From NCBI GenBank assembly GCA_035652095.1, contig DASREM010000035.1, positions 1 through 48,624 of the forward strand: DNA of 48,624 nt, read 5' to 3'. Below the pieces are notes generated by a model that did no database searches, was not told the DNA's origin, and saw only the letters and a program-made list of their open reading frames with translations. This document shows positions 1 to 6,921 of the stretch, piece by piece (positions within the stretch are counted from its first letter, which is position 1; each line of letters begins with the position of its first letter). This stretch comes from DASREM01 sp035652095. Its GTDB lineage: Bacteria; Acidobacteriota; Terriglobia; Terriglobales; Acidobacteriaceae. A program made the translations under genes and the position numbers.

Positions 1-90
1 GACTCGACGCAGTACTCCAGCTCGTTCCACCTCTCTCGCACTCAATGCCGTTCTCCCCAATCCAGCCTCCTCCATCGAAGGCCTAGATTA

Positions 91-134
91 GGAGACATTT
101 CTAATGCAACCAGAAGGGGACATTTCTAATGCAA
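91..134. repeat. Duplicated 19-bp sequence, possible transposon-end relic
   Basis: A 19-bp sequence (GGRGACATTTCTAATGCAA) occurs at 91-109 and again at 116-134, a period of 25 bp with one mismatch. Repeated GGGGACATTTCT-like sequences remind me of ends of integrase-type insertion sequences, but no transposase is present in the window, so the link is inference. Sequence to the left (1-90) has short open stretches that could be the end of a gene lying mostly outside the window. Confidence 0.4.
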
Positions 135-400
135 TTCAACATTGTCGTAACATCGCGATTACACAACCAATCCAGCGAAAAAGCGAAAACGGGGCGAATG
201 CTCTAACGGGGCAGTACCCGACGAATCCGGTCAGAACTGCGTTCGGGCCGCAAGCTCTGCGAAATCACGGAGCGTACTGCGCCCAAGTAAAACAGCGCCC
301 ACAGGACATCCTGGATGGGACTCTCGCAACGCAGTGTTTGTAGAATTCTCCGCTATTGAAGGTGGCATTGCAATGATGGGAAGGGGGGTTCCAGTCCCGC
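135..400. other. Non-coding stretch without recognised gene
   Basis: About 270 bases between the duplicated sequence and the operator of the ribbon-helix-helix gene. A short open frame here has no ribosome binding site and no recognisable protein character. No RNA gene or terminator is evident. Confidence 0.4.
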
Positions 401-426
401 GTGCATGCACATGCATGTTGTATAAC
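401..426 (+). promoter_or_regulatory. Overlapping palindromes plus -10 box upstream of RHH gene
   Basis: Two 10-bp perfect palindromes, GTGCATGCAC (401-410) and ACATGCATGT (409-418), overlap by two bases and place TGCATG twice in direct orientation. A TATAAC -10-like hexamer follows at 421-426, only five bases before the ATG at 432. Ribbon-helix-helix proteins commonly bind short repeated or palindromic boxes in their own promoters, so this looks like an autoregulatory operator over the -35 region. The spacing suggests a leaderless or nearly leaderless transcript. Binding is inferred. Confidence 0.5.
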
Positions 427-431
427 GTGGT

Positions 432-656
432 ATGCGAACCACCGTGGAAATGAAGGCTGAACATCGAAGCGCCTTATTGGCGTTGGCCGCGAGACGCGGG
501 GAAAAGGGTTTTTCTTCTATCCTTTCCGAGGCGATTGAGGAGTATCTCGACAGCCAGCGCGCCCGCTCACGCCGGCGCAAGGAATTGCTTTCTTTAGGCG
601 GCTCGATTTCGTCTGATGATGCGGAACTGCTGCGCCATGCTACCAGGCGGCTCTGA
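432..656 (+). CDS. Ribbon-helix-helix (CopG/antitoxin-like) DNA-binding protein
   Basis: 74-residue protein. A short N-terminal strand (residues 1-8, RTTVEMKA) is followed by two helices (about 10-25 and 28-44) with the pattern RSALLALAARRG..FSSILSEAIEEYL, typical of MetJ/Arc/CopG-type DNA-binding domains. The C-terminal 30 residues are basic then acidic and could contact a toxin. No toxin gene is adjacent: the next gene, purM, is convergent and ends 3 bp away. There is no Shine-Dalgarno sequence, and a TATAAC box sits five bases before the ATG. It is either a solitary antitoxin or a plain transcriptional regulator; the partner is unknown. Confidence 0.7.
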   Translation: MRTTVEMKAEHRSALLALAARRGEKGFSSILSEAIEEYLDSQRARSRRRKELLSLGGSISSDDAELLRHATRRL

Positions 657-658
657 GC

Positions 659-1711
659 CTACGTGTAAATGACCTTGCGCTCGCCCTTCACGATGCGGCC
701 CACAGTGTAGGCTTTCTCTCCGGCGCGCTCGAGCAAGCCTTGGGCTTTTTTGAACTTCTTGGCGGGCACGACCAGCAACATTCCCAGGCCCATGTTGAAG
801 GTGCGCAGCATCTCGTCCTGGGCCACGTTTCCCAGCGCTTGCAGGTGTTCGAAGATCGGCAGTACGGGCCAGGAACCGATTTCAATGACCGCCGCGACGC
901 CGCGAGGCAGCACGCGGGGAAGATTCTCGGTGATGCCTCCCCCGGTGATATGGGCCATGGCTGAGACACACTCGCCGTCCACCAGCCGCTTGATCGCCGG
1001 CCAGTAGCTCTTGTGGGTCCGCATCAACTCGTTGCCCACTTTGCCCTTCAGCTCATTGACGTACGTTTCCGGAGTGTAGTGGGCGACTTCGAACAGGAGC
1101 TTGCGCGCCAGCGAGTAACCGTTGGTATGCAGGCCATTGGAAGCCAGGCCGAGCACCACGTCTCCGATTTCAACCGTCTTGCCAGTAATGATTCTCTCGC
1201 GCTCAGCGACGCCCACGATAAAGCCCGCCAGATCATATTCCCCGTCCGGATAAAAGCCGGGCATCTCCGCGGTTTCCCCGCCGATCAGCGCGCAGCCGTT
1301 GTGCTTGCAGGCGTCCGCTAATCCCTCAACAATCTTTTCCGCAACCTCGGGTTCGAGCTTTCCGGTGGCGAGATAGTCCATGAAGAACATGGGGGCGGCG
1401 CCCTGGACGGCAATATCGTTGACGCAGTGATTCACCAGATCGGCGCCCAGGGTGTGATGAACATTCATCTCGAAGGCGACTTTGAGCTTGGTGCCTACCC
1501 CATCCACGCTGGAGACCAGAACGGGGTCCACGTACTTGGTCTTGTCAATCGCGAACAGACCCCCAAAGCCGCCGATCTCGCTCAGCACCCCGCGGGTAAA
1601 AGTCTTGTGGGCGAGGTACTTGATTCGTTTCTTGGTGCGGTTGGCGCGTTCGATGTCGACGCCGGCATCGGCGTACGTCATTGGGGCAGTTTTCGAGGGA
1701 TCGTTAGCCAC
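659..1711 (-). CDS. purM: Phosphoribosylformylglycinamidine cyclo-ligase
   Basis: 350 residues, the usual length for PurM (AIR synthetase), which closes the imidazole ring in step five of purine synthesis using ATP, in the cytoplasm. Family motifs are clear: YADAGVDIERANRTKKRIK near residue 13, DGVGTKLKVAF near 70, HCVNDIAVQGA near 95 and GGETAEMPGFYPDGEYDLAG around 145-165. The chosen start is a GTG at 1711. An ATG at residue 11, just before the conserved YADAG motif, is an equally plausible start, and neither has a strong ribosome binding site. A near-palindrome (1726-1738) lies just upstream. The gene stands alone, convergent with the RHH gene. Confidence 0.95.
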   Translation of the reverse strand: MANDPSKTAPMTYADAGVDIERANRTKKRIKYLAHKTFTRGVLSEIGGFGGLFAIDKTKYVDPVLVSSVDGVGTKLKVAFEMNVHHTLGADLVNHCVNDIAVQGAAPMFFMDYLATGKLEPEVAEKIVEGLADACKHNGCALIGGETAEMPGFYPDGEYDLAGFIVGVAERERIITGKTVEIGDVVLGLASNGLHTNGYSLARKLLFEVAHYTPETYVNELKGKVGNELMRTHKSYWPAIKRLVDGECVSAMAHITGGGITENLPRVLPRGVAAVIEIGSWPVLPIFEHLQALGNVAQDEMLRTFNMGLGMLLVVPAKKFKKAQGLLERAGEKAYTVGRIVKGERKVIYT

Positions 1712-1725
1712 GAGAGTCAGTCCGT

Positions 1726-1738
1726 CAGTTATGAACTG
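1726..1738. promoter_or_regulatory. Near-palindrome CAGTTATGAACTG upstream of purM
   Basis: CAGTT-ATG-AACTG is a 5-bp inverted repeat with a 3-base spacer, 15 bp before the purM GTG. The same core, as CAGTTATGGACTG, recurs in the array upstream of the HtrA gene at 11.4 kb. It may be an operator or a dispersed palindromic repeat. Confidence 0.35.
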
Positions 1739-1915
1739 TTGGGGAAATTTTTATCGGGAGCGCTAACGCGCCGCTCATTGTAGCACGATCGCGGGACGCG
1801 GACGTTCATCGGAACGGGAAGCAACTTCACAGGTCTGCGGGTGGGATGCCCGCTACGGGGATACAGCATGCGGACACACGTCAACATTTCTCCGGCGAGA
1901 GTAACTGGAGCGAGG

Positions 1916-2074
1916 TTAGTGCGCTACGAAATCGGAGAAGTAGTAGGCCAGAATGCCAAAAAGCGCCAAGCCCGAGATCCCGTAGGCGGTGAGTATCCAG
2001 ACGCTGCGTCCCTCGCGCTGGATGTTGGACTGAGAACTTGCGGTAACTGAGTTCGACGGGGCCCGATCTTCCAT
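1916..2074 (-). CDS. Small single-pass membrane protein
   Basis: 52 residues from the ATG at 2074, which is preceded by a good GGAGG ribosome binding site seven bases away; a longer in-frame start upstream lacks one. The N-terminal half is polar (Ser/Gln rich). Residues about 27-48 (VWILTAYGISGLALFGILAY) form one transmembrane helix, and the protein ends with a short YFSDFVAH tail. Function is not recognised. The leader resembles that of the small gene at 8838-9068, sharing CGGTTCCAA just before the ribosome binding site. Confidence 0.6.
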   Translation of the reverse strand: MEDRAPSNSVTASSQSNIQREGRSVWILTAYGISGLALFGILAYYFSDFVAH

Positions 2075-2239
2075 AGAAGACCCTCCAGATTTGGAACCGA
2101 TATGACGCGCGACTGGCGTCTTAATCTCCACGCTGCCCCGGAGGGGCAGGATTGATTGCGGGAATTTTACTACTGTTCCAGGGCTGCGCAACTACGTAAT
2201 TTTGGAGTTTTTGGAGCGCCAGATCAGGGATCCGGACAC

Positions 2240-2265
2240 AAAAAAGCCCCGGCCATGGCCGAGGC
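2240..2265 (-). terminator. Intrinsic terminator of the Lys/Met-rich secreted protein gene
   Basis: Read on the minus strand, GCCTCGGCC and GGCCGGGGC form a 9-bp hairpin (one G-U pair) around a two-base centre, followed directly by TTTTTTG. It lies 25 bp past the stop of the gene at 2290-2529. Confidence 0.8.
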
Positions 2266-2289
2266 AGGTGCAGACTGGAAGATCAACGA

Positions 2290-2529
2290 CTACTTCTTCA
2301 TGTCGTCTTTCTTCATTTCGTCCTTCATCTCGTCCTTCTTCATGTCGTCTTTCTTTTCTTTCTTCATCTTCTTTTCTTTCTTGGCGGCCTTCTTCTCGGC
2401 CTTCTCTTCCTTCTTCATTTCCTTCTTGTCCATGGGCTTATCGGTGGCTGGAGCATCCTGGGCGAAGGACATGGAAGACATGGAAAGGGCGATGGCAACC
2501 GCGAAAACCAGCGTAAGCAGTTTCTTCAT
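2290..2529 (-). CDS. Secreted low-complexity Lys/Met/Asp-rich protein (MxKDx-repeat-like)
   Basis: 79 residues. The start has a strong AAGGAGAG ribosome binding site eight bases upstream. Residues 1-23 are a signal peptide (MKKLLTLVFAVAIALSMSSM..FAQ), with cleavage likely after SFA. The mature part uses almost only K, E, D, M and A, with imperfect repeats such as MKKDEMKDEMKKDDMKK at the C-terminus. This resembles the small periplasmic MxKDx pentapeptide-repeat proteins, whose role is unknown to me. It is monocistronic with its own intrinsic terminator. The high charge suggests an unstructured polypeptide, perhaps binding metal or envelope polymers; that is speculation. Confidence 0.75.
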   Translation of the reverse strand: MKKLLTLVFAVAIALSMSSMSFAQDAPATDKPMDKKEMKKEEKAEKKAAKKEKKMKKEKKDDMKKDEMKDEMKKDDMKK

Positions 2530-2702
2530 GTTGAGTAACTCTCCTTGTGAAATCTGAACCGTGAGGACGCACCGCTTCCTGGGCAGCTATGAAGTTGGGG
2601 TGTCCCGGTGGGAACGAATTGTATTCTAAGTACCTGATTCCTGCAAAACGGGAATCCAGCCCTGGACGAAGCCGGGGAGGGCCGACACTATAATCGGGTG
2701 TT

Positions 2703-3872
2703 ATGGCGCGTAAAGGAATTTTCGTTTTGGCCGCTATCTGCGTGATTTCCGGTGTTGCGTTCCCGCAAAGCTCCAGCCCCGGCTCGCGTCCGCGGGCCTC
2801 GGACCTGGGGCTCAAGGTTGGGATTCTGCCCGCCGGCCCACTCGACGCCATTACGGATGTGAGCGGCGTGACGGTCGGGCATCAGACCATTATTCGCGGG
2901 GACAACATACGCACCGGAGTGACCGCCATTCTGCCGCACTCCGGCAATCTGTATCGCGAAAAAGTGCCGGGCGCAGTATTTGTCGGGAATGGTTATGGCA
3001 AGCTCACAGGCACGACTCAGGTAGACGAGTTGGGAGAAATCGAAAGCCCCATCCTTCTCACCAACACCACAAGCGTCCCGCAAGTGGCAGATGCCCTGAC
3101 CGCCTACATGCTGGGGCTTCCGGGAAATGAGGACGTCCTGTCGTTCAACCCCGTCGTGGGCGAGACGAATGATGGATACCTGAACGACATCCGTGGGCGC
3201 CACATCACGGCCGAGGACGTTGTTGCCGCAATCAAGGACGCCAGGGGTGGGCCGGTCCCAGAGGGAAGTGTAGGTGCGGGGACGGGCACCGTTGCTTTTG
3301 GCTGGAAGGGGGGTATCGGGACGGCATCGCGGCGCCTGCCTGCGAATCTCGGCGGCTACACCATCGGTATTCTGGTGCAAACCAACTTCGGAGGGGTTTT
3401 GACGATTGCCGGCGCTCCTGTGGGCCAGGAACTGGGGCAATATTACCTGCGTCGGGAGTTGCAGCAAGCCGGCAGCCGACCTGGCCGAGCGGATGGGTCC
3501 TGCATGATCGTCGTCGCGACTGACGCGCCGCTTGATGCGCGCAACTTGAAACGCGTGGCCGCGAGAGCGCTGCTGGGTTTGGCCCGCACCGGCACTGCAG
3601 CTTCCAACGGCAGTGGGGATTACGCGATCTCCTTCTCGACGGCGCCGCAAAACCGAATCCGCACCGCCGAAAAAGGTTTGACCCGCCATACGGAAGTATT
3701 AACGAATGATGCGTTGTCGCCGTTATTCCTGGCTGCCATCGAGGCCGCTGAGGAAGCGGTCTACAATTCCATGTTCAAAGCGACGACGATGAGCGGCGAG
3801 GGCCACACGGTGGAGGCGCTGCCGATTGACAAGACAGGGGAAATCCTTCGAAAGTACCACGTGGTTCAGTGA
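2703..3872 (+). CDS. Secreted P1 family peptidase (DmpA/S58-like aminopeptidase)
   Basis: 389 residues with an N-terminal signal peptide (MARKGIFVLAAICVISGVAF, then PQ). The body has the DmpA-like pattern: ITDVSGVTVGHQTI near residue 50, NGYGKLTG near 98, and GSVGAGTGTVAFGWKGGIGT at about 188-207. In DmpA-type enzymes the chain cuts itself before a serine that becomes the N-terminal nucleophile; here that is Ser189 (3267-3269). The family releases N-terminal residues, including D-amino acids or beta-peptides, from short peptides. Export suggests peptide scavenging in the periplasm. It is monocistronic with a weak ribosome binding site. Confidence 0.85.
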   Translation: MARKGIFVLAAICVISGVAFPQSSSPGSRPRASDLGLKVGILPAGPLDAITDVSGVTVGHQTIIRGDNIRTGVTAILPHSGNLYREKVPGAVFVGNGYGKLTGTTQVDELGEIESPILLTNTTSVPQVADALTAYMLGLPGNEDVLSFNPVVGETNDGYLNDIRGRHITAEDVVAAIKDARGGPVPEGSVGAGTGTVAFGWKGGIGTASRRLPANLGGYTIGILVQTNFGGVLTIAGAPVGQELGQYYLRRELQQAGSRPGRADGSCMIVVATDAPLDARNLKRVAARALLGLARTGTAASNGSGDYAISFSTAPQNRIRTAEKGLTRHTEVLTNDALSPLFLAAIEAAEEAVYNSMFKATTMSGEGHTVEALPIDKTGEILRKYHVVQ

Positions 3873-3973
3873 CCCCAGGGATGTGCGCCACTCAAGACGC
3901 CGGAAGCCGGGTACCTGCCTTTCGGTTGTAGCTCACAGACGGGTGTTTATCCGAAGAGTTACACTGCCGGTTT

Positions 3974-6736
3974 ATGAGCGCTACTAAACCTGCGAACAAA
4001 CTAGGCAAAATCAAGCTCACGCACGATCGTGCTCATGACGTTTTGCGTTCTGAGAGCCATCCGCTGGATGCAATCTTCACCCCGCGCACAGTCGCCGTAA
4101 TTGGCGCGACCGAGCGCCCGGGAAGCATCGGGAGAGCGGTCCTTTGGAGCCTGGTGAGCAGCCCGTTCGGCGGAACGGTGTACCCGGTCAGTGAAAGTCG
4201 CAGCAGCGTGCTCGGCATCAAGGCCTACAAGAAGGTGGCTGATATTCCGGAGTTCGTTGACCTGGCGGTGGTGGTTACCCCCGCAGCCAGCGTGCCCGAC
4301 GTCATCGCCGGATGCGTCCAAGAGGGCGTTCGAGGCGCGATCGTCATCTCTGCCGGCTTCAAGGAGCATGGTGAGCAGGGCAAGGAACTGGAGCGCCGGA
4401 TCCTGGAGAACATCCGCGGCACCGGGATGAGATTGATCGGTCCCAACTGTCTGGGAGTGATGAACCCGATCAGCGGGCTGAACGCGACCTTCGGATCGAA
4501 CATGGCGCGGCCGGGTAACGTGGCATTCATCAGTCAAAGCGGGGCGCTGTGCACGGCAATCCTGGACTGGTGCCAAAAGGAAATGGTCGGCTTCAGCGCA
4601 TTTGTTTCGGTGGGCTCGATGCTCGACGTGGGCTGGGGCGACCTGATCGACTACCTGGGCAATGATGCGCGCACCCACAGCATCGTGATGTACATGGAAT
4701 CGGTGGGGGACGCGCGCGCGTTTCTGTCGGCGGCGCGAGAAGTTTCGCTGAACAAGCCCATCATCATCATCAAGGCGGGGCGCACGGAAGCGGCGGCGCA
4801 GGCTGCGGCGTCGCATACGGGAGCGCTGACCGGCAGTGATGAGGTGTTGGATGCGGCTTTCCGGCGCAGCGGAGTGCTACGGGTCAGCACGATTGCGGAT
4901 TTGTTCTACATGGCAGAAGTGCTGTCGAAGCAGCCGCGCCCGCGCGGACCTCGACTCGCCATCGTGACCAACGCAGGCGGCCCGGGAGTTCTGGCGGCCG
5001 ACTCGTTGCTTCTGAATGGCGGGCAACTGGCGCAGCTCTCCAGCAAGAGCATGCAGGAACTCGATAGCCTGCTGCCTCCGCATTGGAGCCACAGCAATCC
5101 GGTGGACATTCTTGGCGACGCGCTTCCCGACAAATACGCAAAAGTAGTGGACATCACAGTCCGAGATGAAAACGTGGATGGGCTGCTGGCGGTGATTTGT
5201 CCGCAGGGAATGGCCGAGCCGACTCAAACCGCCGAGCACCTGAAGACCTATGCCAAGGGCATGGGCAAGCCGATCCTGGCGAGTTGGATGGGAGGGACGG
5301 AGGTCGCGGCGGGAACCGACATTCTGAACCGGGCCGGGATTCCCACTTTCCCGTTTCCCGATACCGCAGCCAAAGTTTTCGATTACATGTGGCGTTACAG
5401 CTACAACCTCAAGGGACTGTATGAAACTCCGATCTTGCGCGACGAAGGAGAGGCTGGCCCGGACCGCGAGGCAGCGCAACAGATTCTGCAACGGGTGCGC
5501 AATGCCGGCAGGACGATCCTGACAGAAATGGAATCGAAGCAGCTGCTGGAAGCGTACGGCATTCCCACCGTGCCGACGCTGGTGGCCGTCTCGGAAGAAG
5601 AAGCAGTCAGCACCGCGGAGAAGGCCGGGTTTCCGGCCGTGCTGAAAGTGTTTTCGGAAACCATCACCCACAAAACCGATGTCGGGGGAGTGCAGCTGAA
5701 CTTGCGCGATGCCGAAGCGGTGCGTTTGGCGTATCGCATGATCAAGCAGTCTGTCAGCGAAAAAGCGGGCGCCGAGCACTTTTCCGGGGTGACCGTGCAA
5801 CCCATGGTGAAACTGGACGGATACGAGATTATCGTCGGCAGTACGGTGGATCCGCAGTTTGGCCCGGTGTTGCTGTTCGGCGCTGGAGGACAGTTGGTGG
5901 AAGTGCTGCGTGACCGGGCGCTGGCGTTGCCACCCCTGAACACCACGCTGGCGCGGCGCTTCATGGAACAGACCAAAGTATTCAAGGCCCTGCTGGGAGT
6001 ACGCGGACGAAAACCTGTGGATCTGATCGCGCTGGAAGAACTGCTGGTGCGCTTCAGCCAGCTGGTAGTGGAGCAGCCGTGGATTCGCGAGATCGACATC
6101 AACCCGTTGCTGGTTTCGCCGGAACGAATATTGGCCCTCGACGCCCGCGTCGTGGTCTACGGCAGGGATGTGGACGATGAGAATTTGCCGCGCCCGGCAA
6201 TTCGGCCCTATCCGATTCAATACGTGAAGCCCTGGACCATGAAGGACGGATCACCGGCAATCATCCGGCCGATCCGGCCGGAGGATGAACCGCTGCTGAT
6301 CAAGCTGCACCAGGCTTTGTCGGAACGCACAGTGTACCTTCGCTACTTCCAGCCGCTCAAACTCAGCCAGCGCACCGCGCACGAGCGCCTGACACGAATC
6401 TGTTTCATTGACTACGATCGAGAGATGGCCTTTGTCGTCGAGCACAAGGGCGAAAACGGCTCGGTGGAAATTGTCGGAATCGGTCGCCTGAGCAAAATCC
6501 GAGGGCGCGACGAAGCCGAGCTGGCGGTGCTGGTGGATGACCGCTTTCAACACCTCGGCATGGGCACGGAACTCTACCGAAGACTTATTGCCGTAGCGCG
6601 CGACGAGAAGGTGAAGCGCGTGGTCTCGACCATACTGGCGGAGAACCGCGAGATGAGGGCGATCTGCCAGAAACTCGGCTTTGAACTTCACATGGATATG
6701 GACGACAACACGGTGCGCGCCGAGTTGTTGCTCTGA
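3974..6736 (+). CDS. Acyl-CoA synthetase (NDP-forming)/GNAT fusion, Pat-like protein acetyltransferase
   Basis: 920 residues in the Pat/YfiQ (Pka) architecture. A CoA-binding Rossmann domain (about 30-160, IFTPRTVAVIGATERPGSIG) comes first, then succinyl-CoA-ligase-like domains (about 165-480), an ATP-grasp domain (about 510-740, with HKTDVGGVQLN) and a C-terminal GNAT domain (about 755-920) with the acetyl-CoA loop QHLGMG. Pat enzymes acetylate lysines, notably of acetyl-CoA synthetase, shutting it down. The phospho-histidine of active ADP-forming synthetases appears kept: His281 in SHTGALTGSDE. This one might therefore combine synthetase and acetyltransferase activity. It appears to be a single-gene unit. 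Confidence 0.9.
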   Translation: MSATKPANKLGKIKLTHDRAHDVLRSESHPLDAIFTPRTVAVIGATERPGSIGRAVLWSLVSSPFGGTVYPVSESRSSVLGIKAYKKVADIPEFVDLAVVVTPAASVPDVIAGCVQEGVRGAIVISAGFKEHGEQGKELERRILENIRGTGMRLIGPNCLGVMNPISGLNATFGSNMARPGNVAFISQSGALCTAILDWCQKEMVGFSAFVSVGSMLDVGWGDLIDYLGNDARTHSIVMYMESVGDARAFLSAAREVSLNKPIIIIKAGRTEAAAQAAASHTGALTGSDEVLDAAFRRSGVLRVSTIADLFYMAEVLSKQPRPRGPRLAIVTNAGGPGVLAADSLLLNGGQLAQLSSKSMQELDSLLPPHWSHSNPVDILGDALPDKYAKVVDITVRDENVDGLLAVICPQGMAEPTQTAEHLKTYAKGMGKPILASWMGGTEVAAGTDILNRAGIPTFPFPDTAAKVFDYMWRYSYNLKGLYETPILRDEGEAGPDREAAQQILQRVRNAGRTILTEMESKQLLEAYGIPTVPTLVAVSEEEAVSTAEKAGFPAVLKVFSETITHKTDVGGVQLNLRDAEAVRLAYRMIKQSVSEKAGAEHFSGVTVQPMVKLDGYEIIVGSTVDPQFGPVLLFGAGGQLVEVLRDRALALPPLNTTLARRFMEQTKVFKALLGVRGRKPVDLIALEELLVRFSQLVVEQPWIREIDINPLLVSPERILALDARVVVYGRDVDDENLPRPAIRPYPIQYVKPWTMKDGSPAIIRPIRPEDEPLLIKLHQALSERTVYLRYFQPLKLSQRTAHERLTRICFIDYDREMAFVVEHKGENGSVEIVGIGRLSKIRGRDEAELAVLVDDRFQHLGMGTELYRRLIAVARDEKVKRVVSTILAENREMRAICQKLGFELHMDMDDNTVRAELLL

Positions 6737-6921
6737 ACAAGACGCGGCCCAGGCAATGCGTTCAGAATTTTTGACGCCATTTTGGAATGCACACGCCTTC
6801 GTGACTCCCATCACTGAACCCACCCGAGCTACTTCCTAAACTTTTTGCGAGCGAACGTACCGCCCTCTTCGCTCCGCAGCGTCCATTTCAATCTCCGATC
6901 ACGCAGCCAAAAGAGGTCACC

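Noticed and set aside
104..343. 79-codon frame at the window start
   Set aside because: Begins inside the duplicated sequence, lacks a ribosome binding site and shows no protein-like pattern.
2688..3689. 333-codon minus-strand frame over the P1 peptidase
   Set aside because: Antisense shadow of a well-supported gene; no family motifs and no start signals.
4877..6220. Long minus-strand open frame (447 codons) inside the Pat-like gene
   Set aside because: It lies fully antisense to a gene with clear domains, has no ribosome binding site and an amino-acid mix typical of antisense GC-rich DNA.
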